From assembly GCF_014656195.1 (NCBI RefSeq), contig NZ_BNBY01000003.1, positions 275,908 to 339,907 on the forward strand: 64,000 nucleotides of DNA. The letters run 5' to 3'. The stretch is from Kitasatospora xanthocidica (GTDB lineage: Bacteria > Actinomycetota > Actinomycetes > Streptomycetales > Streptomycetaceae). Position numbers and translations under genes: made by a program. The notes under the pieces were generated by a model. The model saw nothing but the letters and a program-made list of their open reading frames with translations. It was not told where the DNA came from and did no database searches. This document shows, piece after piece, positions 37,377 through 45,586 of this stretch; position 1 is the first letter of the stretch; each line of letters begins with the position of its first letter.

Positions 37377-38897
37377 TCAACTGCGGGCCCACTTCTGGTT
37401 GCCGGCACCGGTGCACTGCCACAACTGGACCAGGGTCCCGTTGGCGGTTCCGAAGGCGCTGACGTCCAGGCACAGGCCGGACTGGACGCTGGTGACGGTG
37501 CCGTCGGCGTTGACGTTCCACTGCTGGTTGGTCTGCCCGTTGCAGTCCCAGATGATCGCCCGGGTGCCGTTCGCCGTGCCCTTGGCCTCGGCGTCCAGGC
37601 ACTTGCCGCCGAGGACCCGCAGCTCCTTGGCGCCGGTCTGGGTCCACTGCTGGTTGCCGCCGGTGTGGCAGTCCCACAGCTGCGTCTGGGTGCCGTTGGC
37701 CTGGTTGCTGTTCGGGACGTCCAGGCAGCGGTTGGCGCTGGTGCTGCGCAGCGGGGCGGCCGCGGCGCCACCGGTCTTGCCGTAGCCGGCGGCAGTGACG
37801 CCCGCCTGCACCGAGTTCTCGGTGGCGTCCGTGGGGAAGCCCGCGGTGATGGCGCCCTCGAAGAACTCGCCCTGGCCGGAGACGCTGTTGTCGCCGCCGG
37901 TCCCGAGCAGCAGGGAGCTGTCGGTCTTCATCGGCGAGTAGCCGTTGGGCAGTGCGCCGGAGTAGGTGGTGGTCAGCCCGCCGCTCGCGGCGTTTCCGTA
38001 CTTCAGGGTGAAGTTGCTGGTCCCGTTGTTCTTCTCCAGGGCGGTGACGAAGGGGAAGTGGACGCCCTGGTTGTTCGGGTCCTTGTTGGAGCCGGTGTTG
38101 GTGTGGAACATCCCGTTCTCCAGGTCGGCCTCGACCCAGGGGCCTGAGCCGGTGCAGCCGCCGAACCAGCAGGCGTTGCCCCAGTAGATGGCGTTCATGG
38201 TGGCGTTGCCGGTGTCGGTGTGGCTGTTCTCGCCGCTGCCGTAGTCGAAGCAGCACCACTGGTTGGTGAACTCGGACGAGGTCACCATGTAGATGCCCTC
38301 GGGCTGGGAGCCGGTGGGAGCTCCGTCGGCGTGGTCGATGCGGTAGCCCACGCCCTGCGTGACCTTGACGCCGAAGACCGGGTGTCCGCCCGCCATGACG
38401 GGCAGCGCCGAGGCGTCCGCGCCGATGTCGGCGCCGTTGGGGCCCGGCCCCTTCCAGTAGCCGCCCCACGAGATGCCCAGGTCGTTGTGATGGGTGCTCT
38501 GGTCGTAGATCTTGGTGATGGTGCACGAGGTTCCGGCGCAGAAGGACGTCTGGGCCGACGCGTCGGCGTAACCGCCGACGGAGAGCAGGCCGACGTCGCG
38601 GTAGGCGTGGTCGGATCCGCGTTGGACCTGGTACAGCGGGCCGTTGTAGCCCGCGAACAGCGCCCGGGTGGTCGCGTGGGCCGCGATGCAGGGCGTGCCG
38701 CCGGCCGCGTAGAGGTCACAGGGCAGCGACGCTTCCGCCGCGGGGGCGGCCGCGGCGGAGGTCACCCCCGAGGCGGGACCGCTCGCGGCGGCCCGGCCGC
38801 CGAGGACGGCCATCGCCAGCACGAGGACCAGTAACAACACGGCGGGCGTACTGACCGGGCGTGAGCTGGTGGAGACGGAGGACGTGCGGTGGTGCAT
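37377..38897 (-). CDS. GH54 alpha-L-arabinofuranosidase (AbfB catalytic domain) with CBM13
   Basis: A 506-residue secreted hydrolase that would remove arabinose side chains from arabinoxylan or arabinan. It has a signal/anchor segment (about 12-35). The AbfB-type catalytic domain (about 50-375) contains CDLYAAGGTPCIAAHATTRALF, ITKIYDQSTHHNDLG, WGNACWFGGCTGSGPWVEADLENGMF (candidate nucleophile Glu) and GEFFEGAITAGFP. A CBM13 beta-trefoil (about 380-506) follows in place of the CBM42 usual in fungal GH54. That module is close to those of the two neighbouring genes. AAGGAGG lies before ATG 38897. A perfect 28-bp LacI-type palindrome is about 185 bp upstream. Confidence 0.88.
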   Translation of the reverse strand: MHHRTSSVSTSSRPVSTPAVLLLVLVLAMAVLGGRAAASGPASGVTSAAAAPAAEASLPCDLYAAGGTPCIAAHATTRALFAGYNGPLYQVQRGSDHAYRDVGLLSVGGYADASAQTSFCAGTSCTITKIYDQSTHHNDLGISWGGYWKGPGPNGADIGADASALPVMAGGHPVFGVKVTQGVGYRIDHADGAPTGSQPEGIYMVTSSEFTNQWCCFDYGSGENSHTDTGNATMNAIYWGNACWFGGCTGSGPWVEADLENGMFHTNTGSNKDPNNQGVHFPFVTALEKNNGTSNFTLKYGNAASGGLTTTYSGALPNGYSPMKTDSSLLLGTGGDNSVSGQGEFFEGAITAGFPTDATENSVQAGVTAAGYGKTGGAAAAPLRSTSANRCLDVPNSNQANGTQTQLWDCHTGGNQQWTQTGAKELRVLGGKCLDAEAKGTANGTRAIIWDCNGQTNQQWNVNADGTVTSVQSGLCLDVSAFGTANGTLVQLWQCTGAGNQKWARS

Positions 38898-39081
38898 CGG
38901 AGCCTCCTTCGAGTGGGGACGCGAGCACGGGGCGGCGGCTGCCGGCCGATGGCAGGGTTCGCCGTCACCAAAGCCCGCAATGAGTACGACACATCTGACG
39001 CAGAGTGGTTCGGTTCACCGGCGACGCGATGACGTCCCGTTTGCCGGGCCGCGCTTCTCTCGGGGGAGAAAAGCAGCAACT

Positions 39082-39109
39082 CCTTCATTGTTAGCGCTAA
39101 CAATGAAGG
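39082..39109. promoter_or_regulatory. 28-bp perfect palindrome, LacI-family operator
   Basis: The half site CCTTCATTGTTAGC is followed immediately by its exact complement, centred on GCGC. The core TGTTAGCGCTAACA (39089-39102) recurs with one change at 33003-33016. It lies upstream of the GH54 gene (start 38897, minus strand). A LacI-family regulator is encoded at 42770-43774. Confidence 0.75.
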
Positions 39110-39237
39110 GAGAGGCATCGCCGGTACGCACTGCCTCGCCGCCGAAAGACACCCGGTGCGGCGAAATGAGACTGACACATACGTCGGCCGTACTTCAAGA
39201 GACGTGCAGCGGTCGGTACGGACCCCGCTCCTGGTTC

Positions 39238-39273
39238 GGCCCCGGCTCCGCACGGGTGCGCGGAGCCGGGGCC
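39238..39273 (-). terminator. 13-bp stem terminator after the GH48 gene
   Basis: GGCCCCGGCTCCG (39238-39250) and CGGAGCCGGGGCC (39261-39273) pair perfectly around a 10-base loop, 20 bp past the GH48 stop codon. Confidence 0.75.
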
Positions 39274-39292
39274 GGGTCGGGTGACGGGCCGT

Positions 39293-42280
39293 TCAGCTGC
39301 CCGGGTTCACCGTCGGGAACAGCTGGGCGAAGGTGTCGAAGGCGGTGGCGATGTCCGCCTCGGCCCAGAACCGGTGGTAGTTGAAGCTCGGCGAGGCGCC
39401 CCCGTCGAGGTAGCTCTGCACCTTGGACCACTGCGGGTCATTGGTGTACCAGGGGCGGATGGACAGGAAGGTGTTGCTGGCCGAGCTGACCTTGGTGCCG
39501 TCCGGGTAGGTGCCGCTCCAGCCGGAGGGGACGTACAGGCCCGTGTGGGTGGCGGGCGAGTACGCCTGGGTGAAGCGGCTGTAGTCGGTGCGGGTCTCGG
39601 CGGCCGAGTAGCCCAGGCCGTCGGTGTACTTGGCGTGCAGGGTGTCCAGGATGTTCTGGGCGAACTTCTGGGCGCCGCTGTTGCCGGACTTGGCCGCGTA
39701 GTACGCGACGGTCTTGGCGAGCGAGCCGGCCACCCCGACGTCGGTGGCGGTACCGCTCGCGGTGACGTGCAGACCCGTGTTGCCGCCGGGGCTGGTGGCG
39801 CTCCAGGTGTCGGGCGCACCGGTCCAGGTGAGCTTGTCGGGCGTGGTCAGGGTGCCGGTGGCGGGGTCGGCCTTGGACACCGACATGGCCCACGGGACCC
39901 ACTTGTCGAGGATGGCCTTGGCCCGGGTGTCGCCGGTGGCGTAGTAGTACTCGGCGAACCGCTCCATCGACCAGGTCTGGAACCCGAACCACTGGTTGGA
40001 GGCCGGGTCGTGGTACTCGGGCTGCCAGTCGTAGTACAGGCCGTAGAAGGTCGGGTCGCCGGCCGGCGGGGCCGCGTCGTCGCCGTAGTTGCCGCCCCAG
40101 CTGTTGGTGGCGCCGCCGGCGATGCCGCCCTCGCTGGACTGCAGCCACTGGAAGAACTGGAGCTGCTTGTCCAGGCTGCCCGCCCAGTCGGTGGCACCGC
40201 TCGGCGAGAGCGGTTTCAGGCCGGGGTCGTTGGCGAGCACCCAGGCGGCCATCGGGTTCTGGTAGCCCTGGTGGGCGGCGGAACCGGAGATCCGCCAGGA
40301 CCAGGTGCCCTCGGTCGACCCGCCCCAGGCGAAGTACCAGGTGAGCAGGCCGAGTTGCTCGTCCGCCTTGGAGGTGCCGCCCGGGCAGGTGGTGGCGCCG
40401 AGGCAGTTGCCGGCCTTCTTGAAGTACTTGTCGTAGAGCGAGTAGCGCAGGTAGTCGCCGAGTTTGGCGGCCTTGGCGAGGGTCCCGGTGATGGCCGCGC
40501 TCTTGCCCTGCGACTTGGCGAACTGCTCCGCCCAGTAGGCGGCCTGGACCAGTCGGGCGTCGGCGTCGGGCGCGTCGGTGAACTTGTACTGCTTGCTGTA
40601 GTTCCCGCCGCCGTCGTTGTACAGGCTGAGGAAGCCGGAGTTGCTGTTGCCGTACTTGAACACGTCGCAGTCGGGCTGCGGCACGGTCTCCCAGACCGAC
40701 TCCTCCGGGCCGCGCTGGAAGGTGTTGATCAGGCTGGGCTTGCTGGTGCCGTCCTCGCACTGCCCGAAGCCGTACTTGTTGTCGGTGTCCAGCAGCCAGG
40801 CCGGGGCGTACACGTCCGGGCTGCCGTAGGTGCTCTTCAGCTCGCCGGAGAGCGGGTCGGTGCCGACCGGCGCGCTGCTGTTCAACTTGATCGGGTACTG
40901 GTCGGGTTGGGCCTTCTCGGGGCCGTAGGTGGCGGGCTTGGCCGGGTTGTAGGTGCTCTGGCCGGGCTGCTGGGTGTGGCTGGGGATCAGGTTGGTCTCC
41001 AGGCTGGTCCAGGCGTTGTTGAAGGGATTCCAGTCGCCGGTGATCCGCCCGTAGTCGGCCTCCAGCCACAGCCAGTAGCTGTAGGTCTCGGAGGTGGTCT
41101 CGTGGCCGTAGTCGGGAGCCTCCACGATCAGGGTCTCCACCGAGTGGTACGGGATGCCCTGGGGACTGAAGTACCCGTTCGCCGGGTTCTTCATCTTGCT
41201 GTAGAGGTCCAGGAAGTACTGGTCGTAGCCCGAGGTCTTCGCCGCCTCGGTCACCGTGACGGCGGCGGAGCCGAAGCCGGTCGCGGAGGCCGTGAAAGTG
41301 GCGGTGCCGCCGACCTGGCCGGCGTCGGTACCGGCCGCGATGGTGACGGTCTGCGGGACGTTCCAGTTGACCGGGGTGAAGCTGAGGGTGGCGCCGGAGG
41401 TGACGCTCAGGTCCGGGTCGCTGCCCGAACGGACCACCGTCACCGTGGTGTTGGCGGCCGGCGCCTGGGAGAGCGCGACGGTGAAGGTGCCCGTACTCCC
41501 CTGCTGGACGGCGAGCGAGGCCGGGCTGACCAGGACGCTCGGCCCGGCCACCTTGATCGCGACCGGGCTGGAGGTCGTGGTGGCACCGGCGTTGTCGGTG
41601 GCGACGGCGGTGACCGAGTAGTCGCCCGCCGCCACGCTCGCCCAGTTGACGGTGTACGGCGCGGTGGTGTCGCTGCCGATCAGGGTGTTGGTACCGGCCG
41701 AGGTCGAGGCGTAGAAGTCGACCTTCGCGACGGTCCCGTCGGCGTCGGCCGCGTCGGCGGAAACCGTCACGGTGGAGCCCGGGGTGAAGGTCTGCCCGGC
41801 GGCCGGCGAGGTGAGCGCGACGGTGGGGGGCTGGTTGGCACCGCGGCAGGGCGTGCCGTTGACGGTGAAGGCGGTGGGGGCGGTGTTGGCGCCGCTGTAG
41901 GAGAAGTTGGCGCTGGTGGTGTAGGCGGCGCCGGGGCTGATGGTCGGGGCGTAGCTCGGGTTGGTGGCGGTGACGGCCTGTCCGGTCTGGCTCCAGATGC
42001 CGTTCCAGCCGTTCTGGAGGGTCTGGTTGCCGGAGAAGGTGTAGCCGAGGGTCCAGCCGTTGATGGCGGCGGTACCGGTGTCCGTGATGGTGACGTTGGC
42101 GGTGAAGCCGCTGCCCCAGTCATTGCCGACGGCGTAACTCACGCCGCAGGACAGGCCGGTGGCCGCCGCCGCGGAGGGCACCGTGAGGGTGCCGCCCGCC
42201 GCGGCGACCAGGGCGAGAGCGGTGGCCGTCGCGGTGACGGTGAGCCGGTTTCCCCTGGCACGCAGGGCCTTGCGTCGCAT
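39293..42280 (-). CDS. GH48 exo-cellulase (cellobiohydrolase) with CBM2
   Basis: A 995-residue secreted processive cellulase that attacks cellulose from the reducing end. Order: signal peptide (1-40), CBM2 (about 42-145, LSCGVSYAVGNDWGSGFTAN and INGWTLGYTF), an Ig-like module (about 150-240, PPTVALTSPAAGQTF), a second beta-sandwich linker module (about 245-340), and the GH48 catalytic domain (about 350-990). The acid residue lies in HETTSE (Glu394/Glu398), with GYFSPQGIPYHSVETLIVEAPDYG just before and FNYHRFWAEADIATAFDTFA at the end. TGGAGGA precedes ATG 42280. A CebR-type palindrome is 245 bp upstream and a LacI-type regulator is divergent. No other cellulase is in the window. Confidence 0.95.
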   Translation of the reverse strand: MRRKALRARGNRLTVTATATALALVAAAGGTLTVPSAAAATGLSCGVSYAVGNDWGSGFTANVTITDTGTAAINGWTLGYTFSGNQTLQNGWNGIWSQTGQAVTATNPSYAPTISPGAAYTTSANFSYSGANTAPTAFTVNGTPCRGANQPPTVALTSPAAGQTFTPGSTVTVSADAADADGTVAKVDFYASTSAGTNTLIGSDTTAPYTVNWASVAAGDYSVTAVATDNAGATTTSSPVAIKVAGPSVLVSPASLAVQQGSTGTFTVALSQAPAANTTVTVVRSGSDPDLSVTSGATLSFTPVNWNVPQTVTIAAGTDAGQVGGTATFTASATGFGSAAVTVTEAAKTSGYDQYFLDLYSKMKNPANGYFSPQGIPYHSVETLIVEAPDYGHETTSETYSYWLWLEADYGRITGDWNPFNNAWTSLETNLIPSHTQQPGQSTYNPAKPATYGPEKAQPDQYPIKLNSSAPVGTDPLSGELKSTYGSPDVYAPAWLLDTDNKYGFGQCEDGTSKPSLINTFQRGPEESVWETVPQPDCDVFKYGNSNSGFLSLYNDGGGNYSKQYKFTDAPDADARLVQAAYWAEQFAKSQGKSAAITGTLAKAAKLGDYLRYSLYDKYFKKAGNCLGATTCPGGTSKADEQLGLLTWYFAWGGSTEGTWSWRISGSAAHQGYQNPMAAWVLANDPGLKPLSPSGATDWAGSLDKQLQFFQWLQSSEGGIAGGATNSWGGNYGDDAAPPAGDPTFYGLYYDWQPEYHDPASNQWFGFQTWSMERFAEYYYATGDTRAKAILDKWVPWAMSVSKADPATGTLTTPDKLTWTGAPDTWSATSPGGNTGLHVTASGTATDVGVAGSLAKTVAYYAAKSGNSGAQKFAQNILDTLHAKYTDGLGYSAAETRTDYSRFTQAYSPATHTGLYVPSGWSGTYPDGTKVSSASNTFLSIRPWYTNDPQWSKVQSYLDGGASPSFNYHRFWAEADIATAFDTFAQLFPTVNPGS

Positions 42281-42523
42281 GCGCGTCCTCCAGATGGGTG
42301 GGGTACCGCCACGCGGGTGGGGGGATGCGCGGCGGACGGAGGTGTTGCGTGCGATCGTGGGGCGGCGCGCCCGGCTTGGGAAGCGCCCGCGTGGCTCGGC
42401 GGTGTCGACCGGCGGGCCCGCCGGGTCGGGACCACGGCCGCGACCAGCCCGGAGCCGGATCCGGGGGCGGCGGCCGGCTCGGCGCGGTGGCGTGTAAGTT
42501 ACAGCGCCTCCGGGAGCGCCCCC

Positions 42524-42537
42524 TGGGAGCGCTCCCA
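42524..42537. promoter_or_regulatory. CebR-type operator TGGGAGCGCTCCCA
   Basis: A perfect 14-bp palindrome identical to the known binding site of CebR, the cellobiose/cellotriose-responsive repressor of Streptomyces cellulase genes. It is positioned between the GH48 gene (minus) and the LacI-family gene (plus). Confidence 0.85.
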
Positions 42538-42636
42538 CAGCTGACGCGGCGATCCCGGGCCCCGGCTCGACGCGCACGGGATCGCCGCGCGCGGTGGGGC
42601 TGTCGGATCCCTTGACGCTGATCGCTCAACCGATCA

Positions 42637-42725
42637 CGCTGGCAGGGGTGGTGGCCCGGCACGGGTGGCGGACCGGCCCGGGTGGTGACCCGGCAGGGGT
42701 GGTGACCCGGCAGGGGTGGCGGGCC
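42637..42725. repeat. GC-rich tandem repeats before the LacI-family gene
   Basis: The word GGCAGGGGTGGTG or GGCACGGGTGGCG, with CCGG/GACCC spacers, recurs about five times with an 18-20 bp period. The last units are the most regular (GACCCGGCAGGGGTGGTG). They end 45 bp before the regulator's ATG. Confidence 0.7.
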
Positions 42726-42769
42726 GAGGGTGCAACTCCCGTAGCGAGGACCGATTCAGGACGGCCCCC

Positions 42770-43774
42770 ATGCCCCAGCCCATGCGCAGCAACGATCCCG
42801 CTCCGACGCTCGCCGAGGTCGCCCGTCGCGCCGGCGTCTCCACCGCGACCGCCTCCCGAGTGCTGAACCGTTCCGCCCCGGTCTCCACCGACGCGGCGGC
42901 CCGCGTCGAACGGGCGGCGCACGAGTTGGCGTACGTCCGCCGCCGGGCGCCCAGTGCCCGGGGAACCGGCGTGGTGGCCGTCGTCGTCTTCGCCGATCCG
43001 CTGCAGTACCACGCGGACACCTTCCCGGTCCGGCTGCTCTCCGGACTGCGGCGCTCCCCGCCCGGCGCCGAACGGGAGTTGGCCGTCTTCACCGTCCCCA
43101 GACGCTCCCGGCGGCCGCCGCTGGTGCGCTACCTGTGCGGCGGTCACGTCGACGGCGTGCTGCTCGTCGGCCCCTGGGGGGACACCGCGCTCACCCGGCT
43201 GCTGCACGCGGCCAGGGTACCCGTGGTGTCGCTGGGCCGGCCGCCGGAACCGGACACAGTGGCGTTCGTGGACGCCGACAACCTCGCCGGCGCCAGGGAC
43301 GCGGTGCACCGGCTCTGCGCCTCCGGGCGCCGCTCGGTGGCCACCATCGCCGGGCCGCCGGACACCGCCGCCGGCGCGGACCGGCTGGCCGGGTACCACC
43401 AGGCGGTCGCCCCGATCGCCGCGGTCCGGCCCGCGGTGGCGTACGGCGACTTCAGCAGCGTCTCCGGTGAACACGCGATGCGGTGGCTGCTGGACCAGCA
43501 CCCCGAGCTGGACGCGGTGTTCGCCGCCTCCGACCAGATGGCCGCCGGAGCACTCCGGACCCTGCGGCGGCACGGCCTGCGGGTGCCCGAGGACGTGGCG
43601 CTGATCGGCTTCGACGACGCACCGGTCGCGGCCCGGTGCCGGCCGGGGCTGACCACCGTCCGCCAACCGGTGGAGGAACTCGGCTCCCGCGCCATGGAGT
43701 TGCTGCTGCGCAACCCGACCCCCGGCGAATCCCTGGTGCTCCCCACCCGCCTGGTCGTCCGGGCCTCCGGCTGA
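42770..43774 (+). CDS. LacI-family transcriptional regulator (CebR-like)
   Basis: A 334-residue repressor. The N-terminal HTH and hinge read LAEVARRAGVSTATASRVLNRSAPVSTDAAARVERAAHELAY (about 14-55). A periplasmic-binding-like sugar domain follows, including DGVLLVGPWG, VFAASDQMAAGALRTL and VALIGFDDAPVAARCRPGLTTV. Divergent from GH48 with a CebR-type operator between, it is the obvious candidate to repress the cellulase and possibly itself. It may not be the main CebR, since no cebEFG transporter is adjacent. ATG 42770 is chosen, though no clear ribosome site is present; ATG 42782 is an alternative. Confidence 0.9.
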   Translation: MPQPMRSNDPAPTLAEVARRAGVSTATASRVLNRSAPVSTDAAARVERAAHELAYVRRRAPSARGTGVVAVVVFADPLQYHADTFPVRLLSGLRRSPPGAERELAVFTVPRRSRRPPLVRYLCGGHVDGVLLVGPWGDTALTRLLHAARVPVVSLGRPPEPDTVAFVDADNLAGARDAVHRLCASGRRSVATIAGPPDTAAGADRLAGYHQAVAPIAAVRPAVAYGDFSSVSGEHAMRWLLDQHPELDAVFAASDQMAAGALRTLRRHGLRVPEDVALIGFDDAPVAARCRPGLTTVRQPVEELGSRAMELLLRNPTPGESLVLPTRLVVRASG

Positions 43775-43860
43775 ACGCGCCCCGCACCCGCCGAGGTCCT
43801 GAACGGACCGGACGGACCGGACGGAGGAGGGACACCGGCGCCGGCGGCACGGAGTACGGG

Positions 43861-44742
43861 TCACGCGAGCGCCCATCGGCGGGTGTGCTCCCTGCTGAGC
43901 CGGATGACGTCGGCGGCGATCCTGGGGTCGGCGCTCGCCGGGGGGACGGGGGCGGGCTGGGCCTGCGGGCCGATGAGCAGGCCGGTCCGTCCGTCCAGCG
44001 ACGGGTCGGTGGCGGCGAACACCGAGGAGCGGGCGGCCGTGGCGGCGGGGCTGGCGGTCGAGCGCTCGAAGCGCCGACGGACCAGCGGCCACAGCAGGCG
44101 CAGGCCCGGGGAGACGATGCGCGGCGAGGTCAGGGTGCCGTCGGTCATGCGGGTGGCGGCACCGCCGGGGTCGGCCGCGAAGACGGTGACGTCGGTGCCG
44201 CGCAGGCGCTCGGCCAGGTCCAGGGTGTAGGCGAGATTGGCCAGCTTGGCCCGGCCGTACCAGTGGAAGCCGTAGTAGCCGCCCGGCGGCTCGACGGCGT
44301 CGAAGGTGCGCTTGGCAGCCTTGACCGCGGCGGAGCTCACGTTCACGATCCGGCTCGGTCCGCCGGCCCGGAGCTGGTCCAGGAGCAGTTCGGTGAGCAG
44401 GTACGGCGAGAGGTGGTTGACGGCGAAGGACGCCTCGATTCCGTCCACGGTCTGCTGCCGCTCGGCGAACATCGCCCCGACGTTGTTGACCAGGACGGTC
44501 AGCGTGCCCAGGGCGGCCAGGTCGAGGGCGAGGCCTCGTACTTCGCCGAGTGACGACAGGTCGGCCGCGAGGAACCGGGGCCGGCCCCCGGTGGCCACGG
44601 CCGCGATCCGCTCCATGGCACGGGCGCCGCGTTCCGCGTCGCGGCCGGTCACGGTGACGGTGTACCCCCGCTCCGCGAGGCCCAGCGCCGTCTCCAGTCC
44701 GATACCGCCGGTCCCGGCGGTCACCACTGCCTGGCGTTCCAT
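43861..44742 (-). CDS. short-chain dehydrogenase (retinol dehydrogenase/protochlorophyllide reductase-like)
   Basis: A 293-residue SDR with VVTAGTGGIGLETALGLA as cofactor site (the usual TGA is replaced by TAG), LVNNVGAM, NVSSAAVKA and the catalytic YGRAK in WYGRAKLANLAYTLDLA. It is of the longer SDR type acting on hydrophobic substrates. ATG 44742 has GAAGGGG about nine bases upstream. Two copies of the palindrome CGGATAGCTATCCG lie just upstream, and a TetR-type gene precedes it on the same strand, so it is probably that regulator's target. Confidence 0.9.
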   Translation of the reverse strand: MERQAVVTAGTGGIGLETALGLAERGYTVTVTGRDAERGARAMERIAAVATGGRPRFLAADLSSLGEVRGLALDLAALGTLTVLVNNVGAMFAERQQTVDGIEASFAVNHLSPYLLTELLLDQLRAGGPSRIVNVSSAAVKAAKRTFDAVEPPGGYYGFHWYGRAKLANLAYTLDLAERLRGTDVTVFAADPGGAATRMTDGTLTSPRIVSPGLRLLWPLVRRRFERSTASPAATAARSSVFAATDPSLDGRTGLLIGPQAQPAPVPPASADPRIAADVIRLSREHTRRWALA

Positions 44743-44772
44743 CAGCTTCGCCCCTTCTCGGCCGAGCAGAGC

Positions 44773-44828
44773 AAACGGATAGCTATCCGTTTGGAGTCGA
44801 CACGCTAGCACGATCGGATAGCTATCCG
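44773..44828. promoter_or_regulatory. two TetR-type operator palindromes
   Basis: A perfect 20-bp palindrome AAACGGATAGCTATCCGTTT (44773-44792) and a second CGGATAGCTATCCG (44815-44828) have centres 39 bp apart. They sit between the SDR start (44742) and the TetR-type gene's stop (44918). Confidence 0.85.
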
Positions 44829-44917
44829 GTTAGCCCCGTGTCGCGCCCCCAGGTGCAGATGTTCGAATTACGTGGGATCCGGACGCCGCGCGCCCGGCCT
44901 CCGATCTCCGAGCCGCG

Positions 44918-45496
44918 TCAGCGCGGAGGACGCAACCCCTCGAGGAGGACACCGAGGTAGATCTCGACCCGCGCGGGACCGTGGTCCCCGCTTCGCAGTG
45001 CGTGTTCGATCCCGCAGAGCAGTCGGCGCACATCGCCGGGCCCGATGTCACCGCGGACCGCGCCGTTCAGCCGAGCCCGGTCGAGCAGGCTCGCGACGGC
45101 CTCGTCCAGTTCGGCCTTCAGGGCCGAGGTCTGCGCCTCGGCGTCGCTGGCGGACTCGAGCACGGCGCCCAGACCGTCGTCGTCCAACGCCTTGACGAGC
45201 GTGAAGCGCAGCAGCCGGCGGAGGCCCTCGGAAGAGTCCTCCAGGTCAGCGGCGGCGCGGGCCTCGTCGACCAGTTCCCGGCACCGCTCCACCAGGAGCG
45301 CCTCGCGCAGCGCCTGCGGGTTGGGGAAGTGCCGGTAGACGGTTCCCACACCGACCCCGGCCAGCCGGGCGATGACGTTGAGCTGCAGTGACTCGTCCCC
45401 CGCGGCCAGTTGCTCCCGGGCGACGCGCAGCACCTGGGCCCGGTTCCGCGCGGCGTCTGCCCGCAGCGTCGCTCCCCGTCCCCCGTTCGTCGTCAC
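44918..45496 (-). CDS. TetR-family transcriptional regulator
   Basis: A 192-residue repressor. The HTH is LNVIARLAGVGVGTVYRHFPNPQALREALL (about 39-68), preceded by RADAARNRAQVLRVAREQLA. The C-terminal ligand domain carries DEAVASLLDRARLNGAVRGDIGPGDVRRLL, typical of the SbtR/TetR_C group. It is placed directly upstream of an SDR gene whose promoter has two matching palindromes. The start is GTG 45496. TATGCT ends six bases before it, with no ribosome site, so it is probably leaderless. Confidence 0.9.
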   Translation of the reverse strand: MTTNGGRGATLRADAARNRAQVLRVAREQLAAGDESLQLNVIARLAGVGVGTVYRHFPNPQALREALLVERCRELVDEARAAADLEDSSEGLRRLLRFTLVKALDDDGLGAVLESASDAEAQTSALKAELDEAVASLLDRARLNGAVRGDIGPGDVRRLLCGIEHALRSGDHGPARVEIYLGVLLEGLRPPR

Positions 45497-45586
45497 GGTC
45501 TCAGCATACGCAGCGCGAACGACCCGTGAGCGCCGGTGTGCGGGCGGGTTTGTCCGCGGCGATCCGGTGCTCAGGCGCTCCGGCGC

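Larger units (their letters stand above)
38898..39292. other. intergenic region between GH54 and GH48 genes
   Basis: 395 bp with no gene. It carries the GH54 promoter region with the 28-bp palindrome (39082-39109). It also carries the terminator of the GH48 gene (39238-39273). Confidence 0.6.
42281..42769. other. divergent GH48/LacI intergenic with operator and tandem repeats
   Basis: 489 bp. No gene is convincing. It holds the CebR-type operator (42524-42537) and a block of GC-rich tandem repeats (about 42637-42725) just before the LacI-family gene. Confidence 0.6.
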
